In this document: one piece after another, positions 47,641 through 60,300 of the stretch
Layout: every line of letters begins with the position of its first letter
Numbering within the stretch: the first letter of the stretch is position 1
Source of the DNA: Steromphala cineraria
Taxonomy: Eukaryota; Mollusca; Gastropoda; Trochida; Trochidae
Length of the DNA stretch: 64,000 nucleotides
Direction of reading: 5' to 3'
Assembly: GCA_916613615.1 (NCBI GenBank)
Contig: OU744726.1
Span: 16,371,515-16,435,514 of the forward strand
Made by a program: the position numbers and the translations under genes
The notes under the pieces: model-generated
Database searches by the model: none
What the model was told of the DNA's origin: nothing
Seen by the model: the letters and a program-made list of their open reading frames with translations, nothing else

Positions 47641-48905
47641 CTAGATTAGCGTTTGCGGGATACCGCAAAAGCAGAGCAGCCCCGGAACTTTGGGTTTCGC
47701 CTTACCCTGTTCCGCCTTTTACAGGCCTCACCAAATTGGGAATTTTCTCGTGACCTTGACCTTTGACACTCAAGGTCACACAATCAATTAACACATTTCA
47801 TTGAGTATAACATTATTGTAATGAAATAAAGTGTTAAAAATTAAATTAATCCATTTTCTCCATATATGTTGACCTTGCTGTGACCTTGACCTTCGACAGT
47901 TCGTACCCAAAACTTTTTTAAAATGTTGTACTTCTCAAGAGATAATATATACAAAATCTAAACTTCATAGCACAAAAACTTTTCAAGGTATTGTGTTTAC
48001 AAGGAATTGCAATAACTCAAATCTCATGACCTTGACCTTTGACCTTCAAGGTCACACAATAATTGAACACTTTTTATTGAGTATAACAATCATGTATTGA
48101 TTAAAAAGGATCATAGTTAAAATTAAGCATTTTCGCTAAACCATGCTTTAGTCATGACCTTACTGTGACCTTGACCTTTGTCAGATTGTAGCCAAAACCT
48201 TTTCAAATTTTTTTACTTTTCCAAGGATGATATATACCAAGTTAGAGCTTCATAGCACAAAAACTTTTCAAGTTACCGTGTTTACAAAGAATTTTGTGGT
48301 GATTTTATAACTCGTGACCTTGACCTTTGAACTTGAAAGTGAACATGTCATAATGATTCCCTGGAAGTATTAACATTTAGACATGTTCATGAGTTCTGAA
48401 AAGCTAAATGGGATAAAGTTATACCCCAATTTAGTGCATTTTGTAATAACTCATATCTCATGACCTTGACCTTTGACCTTCAAGGTCACACAATCATTGA
48501 ACACTTTTTTTTTAGTATAACAATCATGTATTGATTAATAGTGTTCATAGTTAAAATAAAGCATTTTCGCTAAAACATGCTTACGTCATGACCTTGCTGT
48601 GACCTTGACCTTTGACGGATTGTAGCCAAAACCTTTTCAAAATTTTTTACTTTTCCAAGGATGATATATACCAAGTTAGAGCTTCATAGCACAAAAACTT
48701 TTCAAGTTATCGCGTTTACAAGGAATTCTTAGTGTGAATACATAGCTCGTGACCTTGACCTTTGACCTTGAAAGTGAACGTGTCAAAATCGTTCCCCCGA
48801 GGTATGAGGAGTAAGGTATGAATAAGAGTTCTGGAAAGCTTAGGGGAAAAAAGTTATAGCTAGTAGTACGAGTGCGGCGGCGGCGGCGGCGGCGGCGATG
48901 GAAAA
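47641..48905 (+). repeat. Composite repeat element rich in nuclear-receptor half-site-like motifs, ending in (CGG)n
   Basis: The motif TGACCTTGACCTTTGACCTT, followed by CAAGGTCAC, or close variants, occurs near 47,749, 48,027, 48,315, 48,461 and 48,749. Between copies, longer shared segments recur (for example CATAGCACAAAAACTTTTCA near 47,968, 48,251 and 48,685). The element starts near GCGTTTGCGGGATACCGCAA and ends in a (CGG)n run at about 48,872-48,896. It looks like an interspersed, internally repeated element of unknown class. No protein is encoded. Confidence 0.75.
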
Positions 48906-49694
48906 TCACAAAAACTGATAGCAGCCCCGTCCTTAGAAAAGTGATCCATATTAACTCACTATGACATTTACAATGCAAATTCCTGAAATTTGCGTTGTAA
49001 ATAAATAATGGCTTTATAATCATATTAAATTTCATTCCTTTAAATGTAATTATATTCAAATTAAAATAAACTTATTGACCTTAAAATAACATAAATTGTC
49101 ATTACATTCAAGATAAATAATTGAATGAATCATTACATTTTGTGGCTGCAACATAATTACATGTATGTCACTACAATAAAGATTATAATATCTTTTTTAA
49201 CCTAGCTGAATTTCAGAAATGCAATGACAATGAAATGACAAATTCAGCAACCTGTATATATTATGACAGAAATACATTTTCTTGCATCAGAGTTTTTAGA
49301 AGCAGCATACATTTGACAGCATGATTCAAATAGAGAAGGTTCAAGGAAATTGCGCTCTTTTCAAATTCACTTGAATCTCAAAACAAGAGATGAAATGTGA
49401 GATGGAATAAAAATAAATTTCAGAATAAATCATGAATCACAAAAAAATTATTTTTGATATGAAATATTGTTTATTCAATCAATCCTCATGATCATGGTAT
49501 AAAAATCAACTATTCATATACATATTAATAGTATAATATATATCGAATTCATATGTATATATACACTTTTCTAATGAAGTAAAAACAGTAAATGGTAGAT
49601 TGGTGTTTCTTTTCATAGATGTCTTACAGTGGATAATTTAAAAATGACTTAATACAAAAAAATTATATCCCCAATACATGCAACAAGACTAGAT

Positions 49695-51230
49695 TTGAAC
49701 AAAAGACCTTAAATGTGATAAATCATGGGGTCACGCAATCTACAATTTAGAATCCCCATTGGCCAAGGAGTCTGCACATATAATTTCAGCACTCTAGACC
49801 TTTTGGAACATGAGAAGAAGATGAAAATAGCTTTTTAAGGTTGTGACCCCTGTGACCCTATTTGGGGTCACAGGGTCACCAAAGTTACAAATTAGATTCC
49901 CCATTGTCCAAGGAGTCTGCACATATCAATATTAACTCTCTAGACCTTTTGGAACTGGAGAAGAAGATGAAAATAGGTATTTAAGGTTGTGACCCCTGTG
50001 ACCCTATTTGGGATCACAGGGTCACCAAAGTTACAAATTAGAATCCCCATTGGCCAAGGAGTCTGCACATATCATTTTTAACTCTCTACTCCTTTTGGAA
50101 CTGGAGAAGAAGATTAAAATAGGTTTTTAAGGTTGTGACCCCTGTGACCCTATTTGGGGTCACAGGTTCACAAAAGTTACAAATTAGAATTCCCATTGTC
50201 CAAGGAGTCTGCACATATCACTTTCAACTCTCTAGTCCTTTTAGAACTGGAGTAGAAGATGAAAATAGGTTTTTAAGGTTGTGACCCCTGTGACCCTATT
50301 TGGGATCACAGGGTCACCAAAGTTACAAATTAGAATCCCCATTGGCCAAGGAGTCTGCACATATCATTTTTAACTCTCTACTCCTTTTGGAACTGGAGAA
50401 GAAGATTAAAATAGGTTTTTAAGGTTGTGACCCCTGTGACCCTATTTGGGGTCACAGGTTCACAAAAGTTACAAATTAGAATCCCCATTGTCCAAGGAGT
50501 CTGCACATATCACTTTCAACTCTCTAGTCCTTTTAGAACTGGAGTAGAAGATGAAAATAGGTTTTTAAGGTTGTGACCCCTCTGACCCTATTTGGGGTCA
50601 TGGGGTCACAAAATCTACAATTTAGAATCCCCATTGTCCAAGGAGTCTGCACATATTGTTTTTAACTCTCTAGTCCTTTTAGAACTGGAGAAGAAGATGA
50701 AAATAGGTTTTTAAGGTTGTGACCCCTGTGACCCTATTTGGGGTCACAGGGTCACCAAAGTTACAAATTAGAATCTCCATTGTCCAAGGAGTCTGCCCAT
50801 ATAATTTTTAACTCTCTACTCCTTTTGGAACTGGAGAAGAAGATGAAAATAGGTATTTAAGGTTGTGACCCCTGTGACCCTATTTGGGATCACAGGGTCA
50901 CCAAAGTTACAAATTAGAATCCCCATTGGCCAAGGAGTCTGCACATATCATTTTTAACTCTCTACTCCTTTTGGAACTGGAGAAGAAGATTAAAATAGGT
51001 TTTTAAAGTTGTGACCCCTGTGACCCTATTTGGGGTCACAGGGTCACCAAAGTTACAAATTAGAATCTCCATATGCTAAGGTACTTGTACACACAATTTC
51101 AGCTCTCTAATGTGTATGGTTCATGAGGAGAAGTCGAAAGTGTCAAAAGTTTATGGACGAACGGACGGACGCCGGACGACGGGCCATGCCATAAGCCCAT
51201 CTGAACTTTCAGTCCTGATGAGCTAAAAAT
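49695..51230 (+). repeat. 146-bp tandem array (about 9 units) with a GGAC-rich palindromic tail
   Basis: TTGTGACCCC occurs at 49,841, 49,987, 50,133, 50,279, 50,425, 50,571, 50,717 and 50,863, with a variant at 51,009, always 146 bp apart. Each unit contains an inverted pair, GTGACCCCTGTGACCC then GGGGTCACAGGGTCAC, that can fold into a hairpin, followed by TTAGAATCCCCATTG and GGAGTCTGCACATAT. The array ends in a distinct tail: ACGGACGGACGCCGGAC, then GGGCCATGCCATAAGCCCAT and TTTCAGTCCTGATGAGCTAA, of which a reverse-complement fragment lies at 27,391. A dispersed repeat element, not a gene. Confidence 0.9.
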
Positions 51231-51554
51231 TACAATAATATCTCGTACAGCACATGTCATGTATTGATATGAGATAAACTAAATTAACTTAACAGTTTCT
51301 ATGACTGGTATAGCAATTTATATCACACCCTAAGGCCTTAAACCTGTATAGTAACAAAACAATATCATAACAAGTATTTAATGAAACAACAGCATTATTA
51401 TTAAAAACTTCACAGTATTGACATAGAATTAAGAAATAATAATTGTGGATTAAAAAACTCAAATCTATTATCTAAATGTTGTGAGAAATGGCCTTTTAAA
51501 TTGGCCATTAAAAAATCATCAGGACATATAAATAAATTTCAAAGCTTTTTTTCT

Positions 51555-51901
51555 TTAAAGGGGCAGAAGCACATTTTTTTTAAATTTTATATTTTCAATA
51601 TTTCACTAATAATTGTATGTTTATGCAAAATGTATTATTTTGATAGTGTCAAAAATCTCATTACACAAACCAATCATCTATAATCAGAGAACATATTATA
51701 AAGAGTCACATAAAGTCTATTAGCGGCCATGTGTTAACACCTTTAATTCATTTTGTGTAAGAAATAATGGCTGAACTTTACATTATATATTTGATTTATC
51801 ACTGCTTCATTTAGTTTTAATACATTGTCTTTCAATTGGAGTCATTTATTTTCATGATGATCATCTTATATTCCCCTTAAAATGTGCTACTGCCCCTTTA
51901 A
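51555..51901 (+). mobile_element. Full-length TTAA-flanked MITE, second intact copy
   Basis: Starts TTAAAGGGGCAGAAGCAC and ends GTGCTACTGCCCCTTTAA (347 bp). It shares the interior words TTTGATAGTGTCAAAAATC and ATTACACAAACCAATCAT with the truncated copy at 22,902; the element at 46,969 matches it in the reverse direction (GATTTTTGACACTATCAAAA). Confidence 0.82.
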
Positions 51902-54392
51902 GATTTCAACTTGTACAGTAGCAGTATCATCTAAGTTACCACAATAAATATAACAATAAGTATATATCAAACCAACAAACAACTGATATGTAGTCTATGC
52001 AAGGCACTTGCAATATCATCACAAATGTCATAAAGATATACACTATTTACAAAATTGAACAAATGACTTCACAAAAATGACTGACTTCACATAAATCATT
52101 TTTTGGCAGTATATTGTCATAATTCTTCAAACAAGAACAATTCCTAATTGATATGCATCTATCTTTCAATGGGTTTTTAATGAATGCATAATTGTAAAGG
52201 ACATGATATAAAATATTCTTATAAATTAAATACAAAATTATCCCCTAAATATGGCAATAGGGTTAAAGGTCAATGTAGTGACCCTTCTGAGAAAGTGTTT
52301 ATATTGACTGGACACCAAAAGAAACTTGTATTTTCTGCATTTTGCAATGGGTTTACACATAGAGAGTCATGGGAGAAAATGCACTCCGAAACAGATAAGA
52401 ATTAATTTAAATGATAGAAATCCACTGATCTTTGGAATATTTAGTCTCCTACACTGCAAAAGGGATCTTAATAAGTTAGTGATTTTATAATTTGACTATT
52501 GATATGTCTTCAGGCAATCAATAGAGATATATATCATTCACAACTTGCATATATTCCAAACTATTTTGGTTCAGCTTATTCAAAAAGTCAAATATTTGAT
52601 ATTATCAATAATGAGTATTCAACAATATTTGATTGATGGCATATGTAAAACTAAGCTATTAGAATGAAAGTTGTTTGCCACAAGTCAATGTTGTTTATTC
52701 AAGTTCAAGATAAAACAATTCTCAGATGTTGGCACAAGAAACAATGCAATCAATTAAATAAGAAACAATGTTTGGTACACAAATGCTATATTTACATGAA
52801 CTGTCATTGTGGTATATGACTGAAACAGTTAATCTTAAGATCCTTTGAATACAATTGGAAAAGAGTTATCAAAAACGTGACTCTATTTGTAACATCAATG
52901 TGCTTGACAGTTGCCAACTACATGTAGTTTCTTTTATTCTTTAAAAAAAACAAACCTTAAAACCTAAGAACTTGCTTGCAATAAGTTTCAATTCATTTCC
53001 ATAGAAACATCTGTTTCACTGAAATAAGCCAATAATAAAAAATAAAGTTCTACAATTGTTATCTTACAACTTTAAAATTACAGAAACTGCTTTTTATTCA
53101 TTCAAAAAAGAAATTATGTGTATAAGTTTTATTTTAGCCCTTGAGTTCTCAACTATTGACTTTGGACTTTTCCATTATCACAGAACAGTTGTTGACAGTG
53201 GGTTGTTGATGGAACATTGAATTGTAAATATCACATGCATTTGTGTATTTGTACTACCTTATTATTCATCAATAATTTTGTTCATCATATGGTTGCAATA
53301 TTAAAATGAAAAGCAAGATCAACAATCTTTCAAATTTTTCAAATTGTTGCGTAACATAAATGTTCATGACAAAATGAATATCGACAGAGCACTTTCAAAA
53401 TGATGTTGCTGATTTTAATGTATAAATAACAAAAGTAAATTTAAACAACTCTTATATTCAAAGCTGGTACCCATAACCACTGGAATACGGATCGAATAAG
53501 TCCTAGGACTTTTGAGGTAATTCATAAAGTCACAACACACATGTATAACATTAATTGTTAGTACCATTCAAAACTACTGATAAATCTGTTGACAATTACA
53601 GGTCTTGAAATTAGAAAAATCTTTGGGCTGAGAATCAAAAGTCTGATTGACCTTGACATGATTGAAAACACAAATACCGAACCTGCTTGAGGAGGTGTGG
53701 CTGAAATCTGTTTAATATATATCATGGTGGTATGTTGCTAATGGGAGAAAACATGCAATCCTTTTGTGTAGCATTGTGATGAAACCTGCCAACTTTGACA
53801 GAAGAGAAACTGAGTTCTAAACACTCTCAAAATCAGCAATCAGGAAAAACATTGGTCTCCATGAAAATGAAAAATAAGCTTAAAATCTAGGATAAATACA
53901 TATGAGATGCCCAATTGCAAAATCTTTACCAACGAAATCAGTGGAACATTGGGAATTCTCAAACTTCTAAGAACTAATTCTAAGTGTAAAAGCTTTTTCT
54001 AGATAAACTTGACTTTAGTAATAGACATTGAAAAAGTATTCCCTATTATTGAGTTGTCACTCCTGTAAATTAATCACCCAGAATGGTTTTGTGTTATTGT
54101 GTAGCAGTTAACATATTTAGTGGCATTTCATTAAAAAAAATCTATGATTTTCACTTAATAACAATATTTCTATTAGATTCAATGATTCTATGCATTCCAT
54201 CAATCATTAAAACTGTATCTCAAGGTTCAAAATAGACTTCCATGACATATTGTAACTAAATATACTTAACAAAAATATGTATGACTTTACAGAAATGATA
54301 TTCTGTTACATCATACTGTAAATTCAGCAACTTTTTGCGAGACTATTCCTCAAAATATGTTAGTTTAGCATAGAATCCAACAAATGCTATAA
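51902..54392. other. 3' flank of the LRR-ARH gene and intergenic DNA, no gene seen
   Basis: AT-rich sequence without a recognisable coding region. The portion next to 54,393 is probably the 3' UTR of the minus-strand LRR-ARH gene. A polyadenylation signal could not be assigned with confidence. Confidence 0.4.
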
Positions 54393-57300
54393 TCAAGGAA
54401 TACCCATCATATCAAGGAGAGTATTAATCTTGACGTTGAGCCAGTTGGTTTGACGTTTGCGCAGTCCCTGCACCCAGTCGCTGGGAAGACGAGAGAAGCC
54501 GACACGACACCCCAGCACCGCCCCCGCTACACAAGCGTTACTGTTACTGTCTCCAGCCTCGTGGATCAGCTTCATCATGAACTCCCTGCAGAGAATGAGT
54601 TTAACTAAAGTTACAAATACAGGCTGGCTCAATAGTAAATTAAAGGCACTCCAAATAATGACTATTTGCAATGAGTAAATGAAACATGTCTAAGTGTCTA
54701 ATAGACCTAAATTCATGCTCTGGTGTAAGGGCTTTAATTTCAGTCTAACGTTTTGATTCCTTTTTTTGGGAGGGGGGGGTTAAAACATGTTATTTGGGGT
54801 CACTTTTTCGTTTATTTATATTTAATGTCTGATTCTTTGTACATGTAACTAACATATATATTAATGTGGCGTGAGTATCTAATTTGAAATTCAATGCTTG
54901 ATGAGTATTAAACAGTCACCTTGCACTAAAATAGTAGAAGTTGATTCCATGATTATTGCATTGCCCACATGTGATTGACATTTGATGCCAATATTTTGTC
55001 TACATATACACTTGAATCGCATTATTTGACACTCGTGAGTTTTACAGTGAGCATGCATTACGTGTTGCACATCATGCTGTACGCATTATGTGTACATGAA
55101 AGTTACTTCTACTATTTTAGTGTCAAGTGTTAAATACGCACTAAGCATTGCGCACTCTGCATTACCGCTATGGTCACATGGAATTTCGGCCTTAACCCTT
55201 AGAGATCTGCAGGCGGCACCTGCGGCCCGGAACATTAATTACTAATTGACACGTCATTCAAATTTGACCCTTTGACATACAAATGACAAACGTGTGACAC
55301 AGTTCCATAATTATTTACAAAGTTAATATTTTCCGAATCACAGAAGGTTAAGCCTGACATCCAATGACATACCTGAAGTCCTCTGCATGTAAGGCTAAGA
55401 CTGCAGCTCCAAGGGGCTTGTAGGTGTGGCTCACTCGATACTCTTCCTTGGTGTTCAGACTGCAGGGAAAGATGGGTTCAGGGTTCATTATAATGTACAT
55501 GATAGGACAACAGGGATTCCTACATCTTTTCAAAGACTTATGCTAGGTTTTTTAACATCTGTATGAAATTCAAGCCAATTTTGTAGTTACTTTTTGTATA
55601 TGAAGGGGCTAGTCATTGAATTTATGTTAATGTTTCATTTAAGGTAAAAGTTTTCAGTCAATGATCTCAGGAGAAGTTAATCTTTAATCCAAAGATAATT
55701 AACAATATCAAATATGGCTGATCACAACTATGTAATAGTATCTTCATTCATATGTTAAGTACAAAATGAGAAAAATCACTCAGACACAACTATCTTAAGG
55801 CAAAACTTTAACATGCACATGTTAAACTATCTTCATGATTTTGGTATTACTGATAAAACCAATCTATACCTCTTGAGGTCTGAGATCTCAGTTTGTTTCC
55901 TGAGCTCCTCCCGCTGATCTTCACTAGACAGAAAGGCAGCACTGTGTTCATACGCCTCCTTCAGGATAGAGGCTGCATCCAGTTGTCTCCCCTGAGTGAC
56001 AAAAACACAACCCTTGCAACAGTTTTAAGATAGGAGTTCATTTTAAGAATGTTAATTGAGCAAGTTCTTAAAGTATTTAACCTCTACCAAAGTGACTTGT
56101 CATTGTGTCCACAATTTAGGAGGTATACCTGTGAAGAACTTACATACTTATGAAATAGGATTTACAAGAACTACCCGTAATGAGGACTTAAAAATCAACT
56201 AACCCCAACCTTACCACTTCTCGATTTTCGTTCAAAGATTTTTAAAAAAATATATAGCCTAAATTATTTTTCATTTGTCCAATAAACAAATGTTTGGTAG
56301 TGTTACATCGTCAAATTATTTATCTAACTGAGTGGAAAACATTTTCTGAAAATCGGTTAATTATTAGTTTTTTTCCCTGTGGTTTCGTTACGATAGATGT
56401 ATAGATAGCGAGGCTGATTCTGCTTATGACGTCACAAAATGGGGCATGACCAGTCATGCATTCACTTGTTTGTTGTCAGATAGGTCTAAGCGGCCCATCA
56501 AAAGTGGCTTTCAAAAACGGCGTTCATTACTAAACTAAACATATTTGAGTAGTGACCTTTAACGCACTATTCAATATTGTAATCAGACTTTCTATATTCC
56601 AAAGAAAATAGTGAATTATGTTTGTGGTTATGTGAACTTTAAAGGTTAAGTGTCATTTTGGAATAGTCCCAGCCAGTGTTGACCAAATAATGCAGGATTC
56701 ACCTTCAGTCTTATCTCGCTTACTAAAACCAATAGGAATGCTTTTGAGATCACCTCGCCACACTAGATCTAGCTATTTGTGTCGGAGAACTAAACTCAAA
56801 CTCAAACACAAACCAAATGCTGATTAACGAAAGAAAGCTGTACCTGAAGTAGGAGTGCCACCATAACAGAGATCATGACGGTGCTGGCAACACAGCGAGG
56901 GTCGGCGTGGGTGGAGCGACATATCCTTACAGAGTTGCCCTTCACCTCGCCCAGGTTGTGGAAGAATGGAACACCTGCAGTGGATAGGGAGAAGTTATAA
57001 GGTCCATGTATCATTGTTGGTTTACAGTTAACATAAAGATTGACCTTACATAGTTTAAACATTTATTTAAACAAGCCTGAAGGCTGAACACATTGAAAAA
57101 AAATATTTGCTATTGGCTTGGAGATATCACAGTTTTTCTTAAAAGATAGATAATCTTCAAACCTCTAAGAGCTACATATAAATTCTAGGATAATATACCT
57201 GTTGGAACAAGGCAAAAGTGAGCGCGGCTCACATACCCCCGCCTGTAGTTTGACCGCCTTCACGTAACATTAATTTGAAAATTTATGATTATGACTTAGA

Positions 57301-60300
57301 ACACAATGATCTTGCAACCCTAAAAACTATTTCACTTCAAAACATCCCCGGCTATGTAGTTTTTGAATAAAATTCTGGGAACCCTGGAATTACCCCTAAA
57401 GGGCACAACAGCACTATACAGTTGAACCTTGTTTTGGTTACAGGTGAAAATCGTCCGGATAGCAAATCGCCCGGTTAACTGGGTCATTTTTCTTAAGAAA
57501 TATAGACACATTGTTTGAAAAATCTTTGTCCGTAAGGTGAGATTTATAGATATACGGAGTCTGGGTATCCGAGGTTCGACTGTATACTTCCATACCAAAT
57601 TTGAAGTATGCAAGTCATTTGGTATTTTATATATGCTCCGGAAACAAGACAAAGTAAATTTTTTTGACCGTTTTTGGTCAAAATTTCAAAAATTATTTGG
57701 ACCATTGAGTTGAAACCCCTAAAAGGCACAACAGCACCATATAGGCTACTTCCATACCAAATTTGAAGTTTCTAAGTGGTATAGTTTTTCAGTTATGCTC
57801 CGGAAACGAGACAAAGTCCAAAAATCGGACCGTTTTTTGTCAAAATTTCAAAAATTATTTGGACCATTGAGCTGAAACCCCTAAAAGGCACCACAGCACC
57901 GTATAGGCTACTTCCATACCAAATTTGAAGTTTCTAAGTGGTATAGATTTTCAGTTATGCTCCGGAAACGAGACAAAGTCCAAAAATCGGATCGTTTTTG
58001 GTCAAAATTTCAAAAATTATTTGGACCATTGAGCTGAAACCCCTAAAAGGCACCACAGCACCATATAGGCTACTTCCATACCAAATTTGAAGTTTCTAAG
58101 TGGTATAGATTTTCAGTTATGCTCCGGAAACGAGACAAAGTCCAAAAATCGGACCGTTTTTGGTCAAAATTTCAAAAATTATTTGGACCATTGAGCTGAA
58201 ACCCCTAAAAGGCACCACAGCACCATATAGGCTACTTCCATACCAAATTTTAAGTTTCTAAGTGGTATAGTTTTTGAGTAATGCTCCGGAAACGATTTCG
58301 GACGGACGGACGGACGCACGGACGGACGGACGGACGGACGGACGGACACGCGGAGCGCTATATACCCCCGACTACGTCGTAGCGGGGGTATAATTACCTC
58401 CCTTAAACAACATTTGTCTGTTGTCTAATTTCATATTACTTTCTTATTCAAAGCTTTTGATCTTTTCAATTGGTTTTGAGACAGGGGCAACATTTGTTCG
58501 GTCCATTAAGTGAGCACAGCTGGTGTTGTGTACAAGGATCCCTACGGTTTAATGAGATGCTATTAGCAACATAATCACCTAAAATCCTCTCGTTTACCCT
58601 TCCAAAGTAATAAAGCAATTTTGGACTCAAATTAAATCAATTTGGGATTAATACCCGACAATAAGGGGACCAAAAAACTGTTTATCCCCAAAGAAGATTT
58701 AATAAGAACTTCTTCTTAAACCTTTAACCCCTAAGAAACAGCTTGATGTCTTGTTAGTAGGAATGAAAGGGAAAAGGATTGTCATTGTGAATAAAAACAC
58801 AAATAAATGTGATATCAGTGACCACTAACCAAGAATAGCTGTCCTGACAATAGCACCATTATCCGTCCCGAAGTCGTCACAGGAACTGACGGAGGCAAAG
58901 CTGTAACTCCTGAGGTCCGGGATCTGCAGCTTCAGGGAGGCGTGGCTCGAGAGGTCCTCGTCAAACAGGCTCTCTGTGTCACTGAAGTCAAACCCGTTCT
59001 CCACCGGCGCAATCTCTTGGAGCACTTTCTCTGCTGTTCCATGAGGATCCGACACAAATGTCTTGTGCCTCACGATCTTGAAACACAAAAGACCAGGATG
59101 ATCAAAGATAGATTTGAACTATTTCATCCTAGCAATGATTTATAGATTTCAATAGCAACAACGATACACAAAATAGAACAAAAGATCCTAGGTGATCAGA
59201 CTAGGGGGTCCTTTTCACTTAGTATGAATTGTAGGACCCTTTGTAATGATAAAAATATCTTACTTCTCTAAAAATAGGGAACACCAAGTCAATGATTGGG
59301 CAAAGTTTCCAAGTTTCTAAACTAGAGCAGCACTGTGGCAACGATACCACACATTAGATTTTTATTTACTTAGACTGCAGACAAGTAAATCTTACCCGTT
59401 GTATAGTTTCACTGAGAACGGCTCCCTCAGAGTCTCCCAGCTCAGGGAATCCATGTTTGGACCAGTCCAGCAGCTTCTTGGCAAAGTCCAACTCATCCAC
59501 CACTCCACCCCACGACAAGATAGAGTCCATCACCAGCATCTGTCAACAGTGTTGTGTCATTTTTATATCATCTCATTCATCAACCCTACTGTATTTAATT
59601 GCTAAGCCAAAAAAATTGAGAGAGGATGGCACTCATAAAGGCTAAAAACATGTTTAAAGTTATTGCTTGCCACAATAACCATATGAAATAAAAAGACAGT
59701 CTCGTACTTGCAAGAAGAGTACAGAATAATGTAAGAAGGACGAGACTCAAACACGTTTCACTATAAAAGGTAGAGAGGTTTATCATGAGGGTCAAATTGA
59801 ATCTATTTGAGAAATTGCATTGACTAATTGATTGTTTTTGAAGAGGCCCCAATTTGAAATTCCACATTGAGGGAGCTCTGTTTGAGGACAAGAATACTAT
59901 GAAAGACATTTGAGGCCCACAAAGATTGATTCAAGACTCACAAAGAGATCAAAGTTCCCGGTCCAATCTCCCTTCCTCCAGCGGACTCTGTGCTCGTTGT
60001 GGACTATGTCGCTGTAGATGATGTTGTCTTGGTTGTAGTAGAACGCACACTCGTCACTAGACATCCAGCGTGTAGCTACACCTATAGCATCTCCTATAGC
60101 TGCTCCATATATCATACCTGCATGGGGAAAATATAAAGAAATAAATCCATGATCTAAATTACTTGTAACATGATGGAATCAGTGAATTTAGGAGTATTAT
60201 TGTTGTTGTTTTTATCCCTAAGACATGAACAATGCCTTCATGCTCATACTTTTATAAAGATTTTTTTTTAAGAAACAAGGAAAGTAGGTCCTATGATGTG

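Noticed and set aside
48676..49059. 127-aa minus-strand frame with an Arg run
   Set aside because: The Arg run is the (CGG)n microsatellite at the end of a repeat element; the rest lacks coding character.
52184..52405. 73-aa plus-strand frame near 52.3 kb
   Set aside because: No recognisable domain, no splice or start context; treated as chance.
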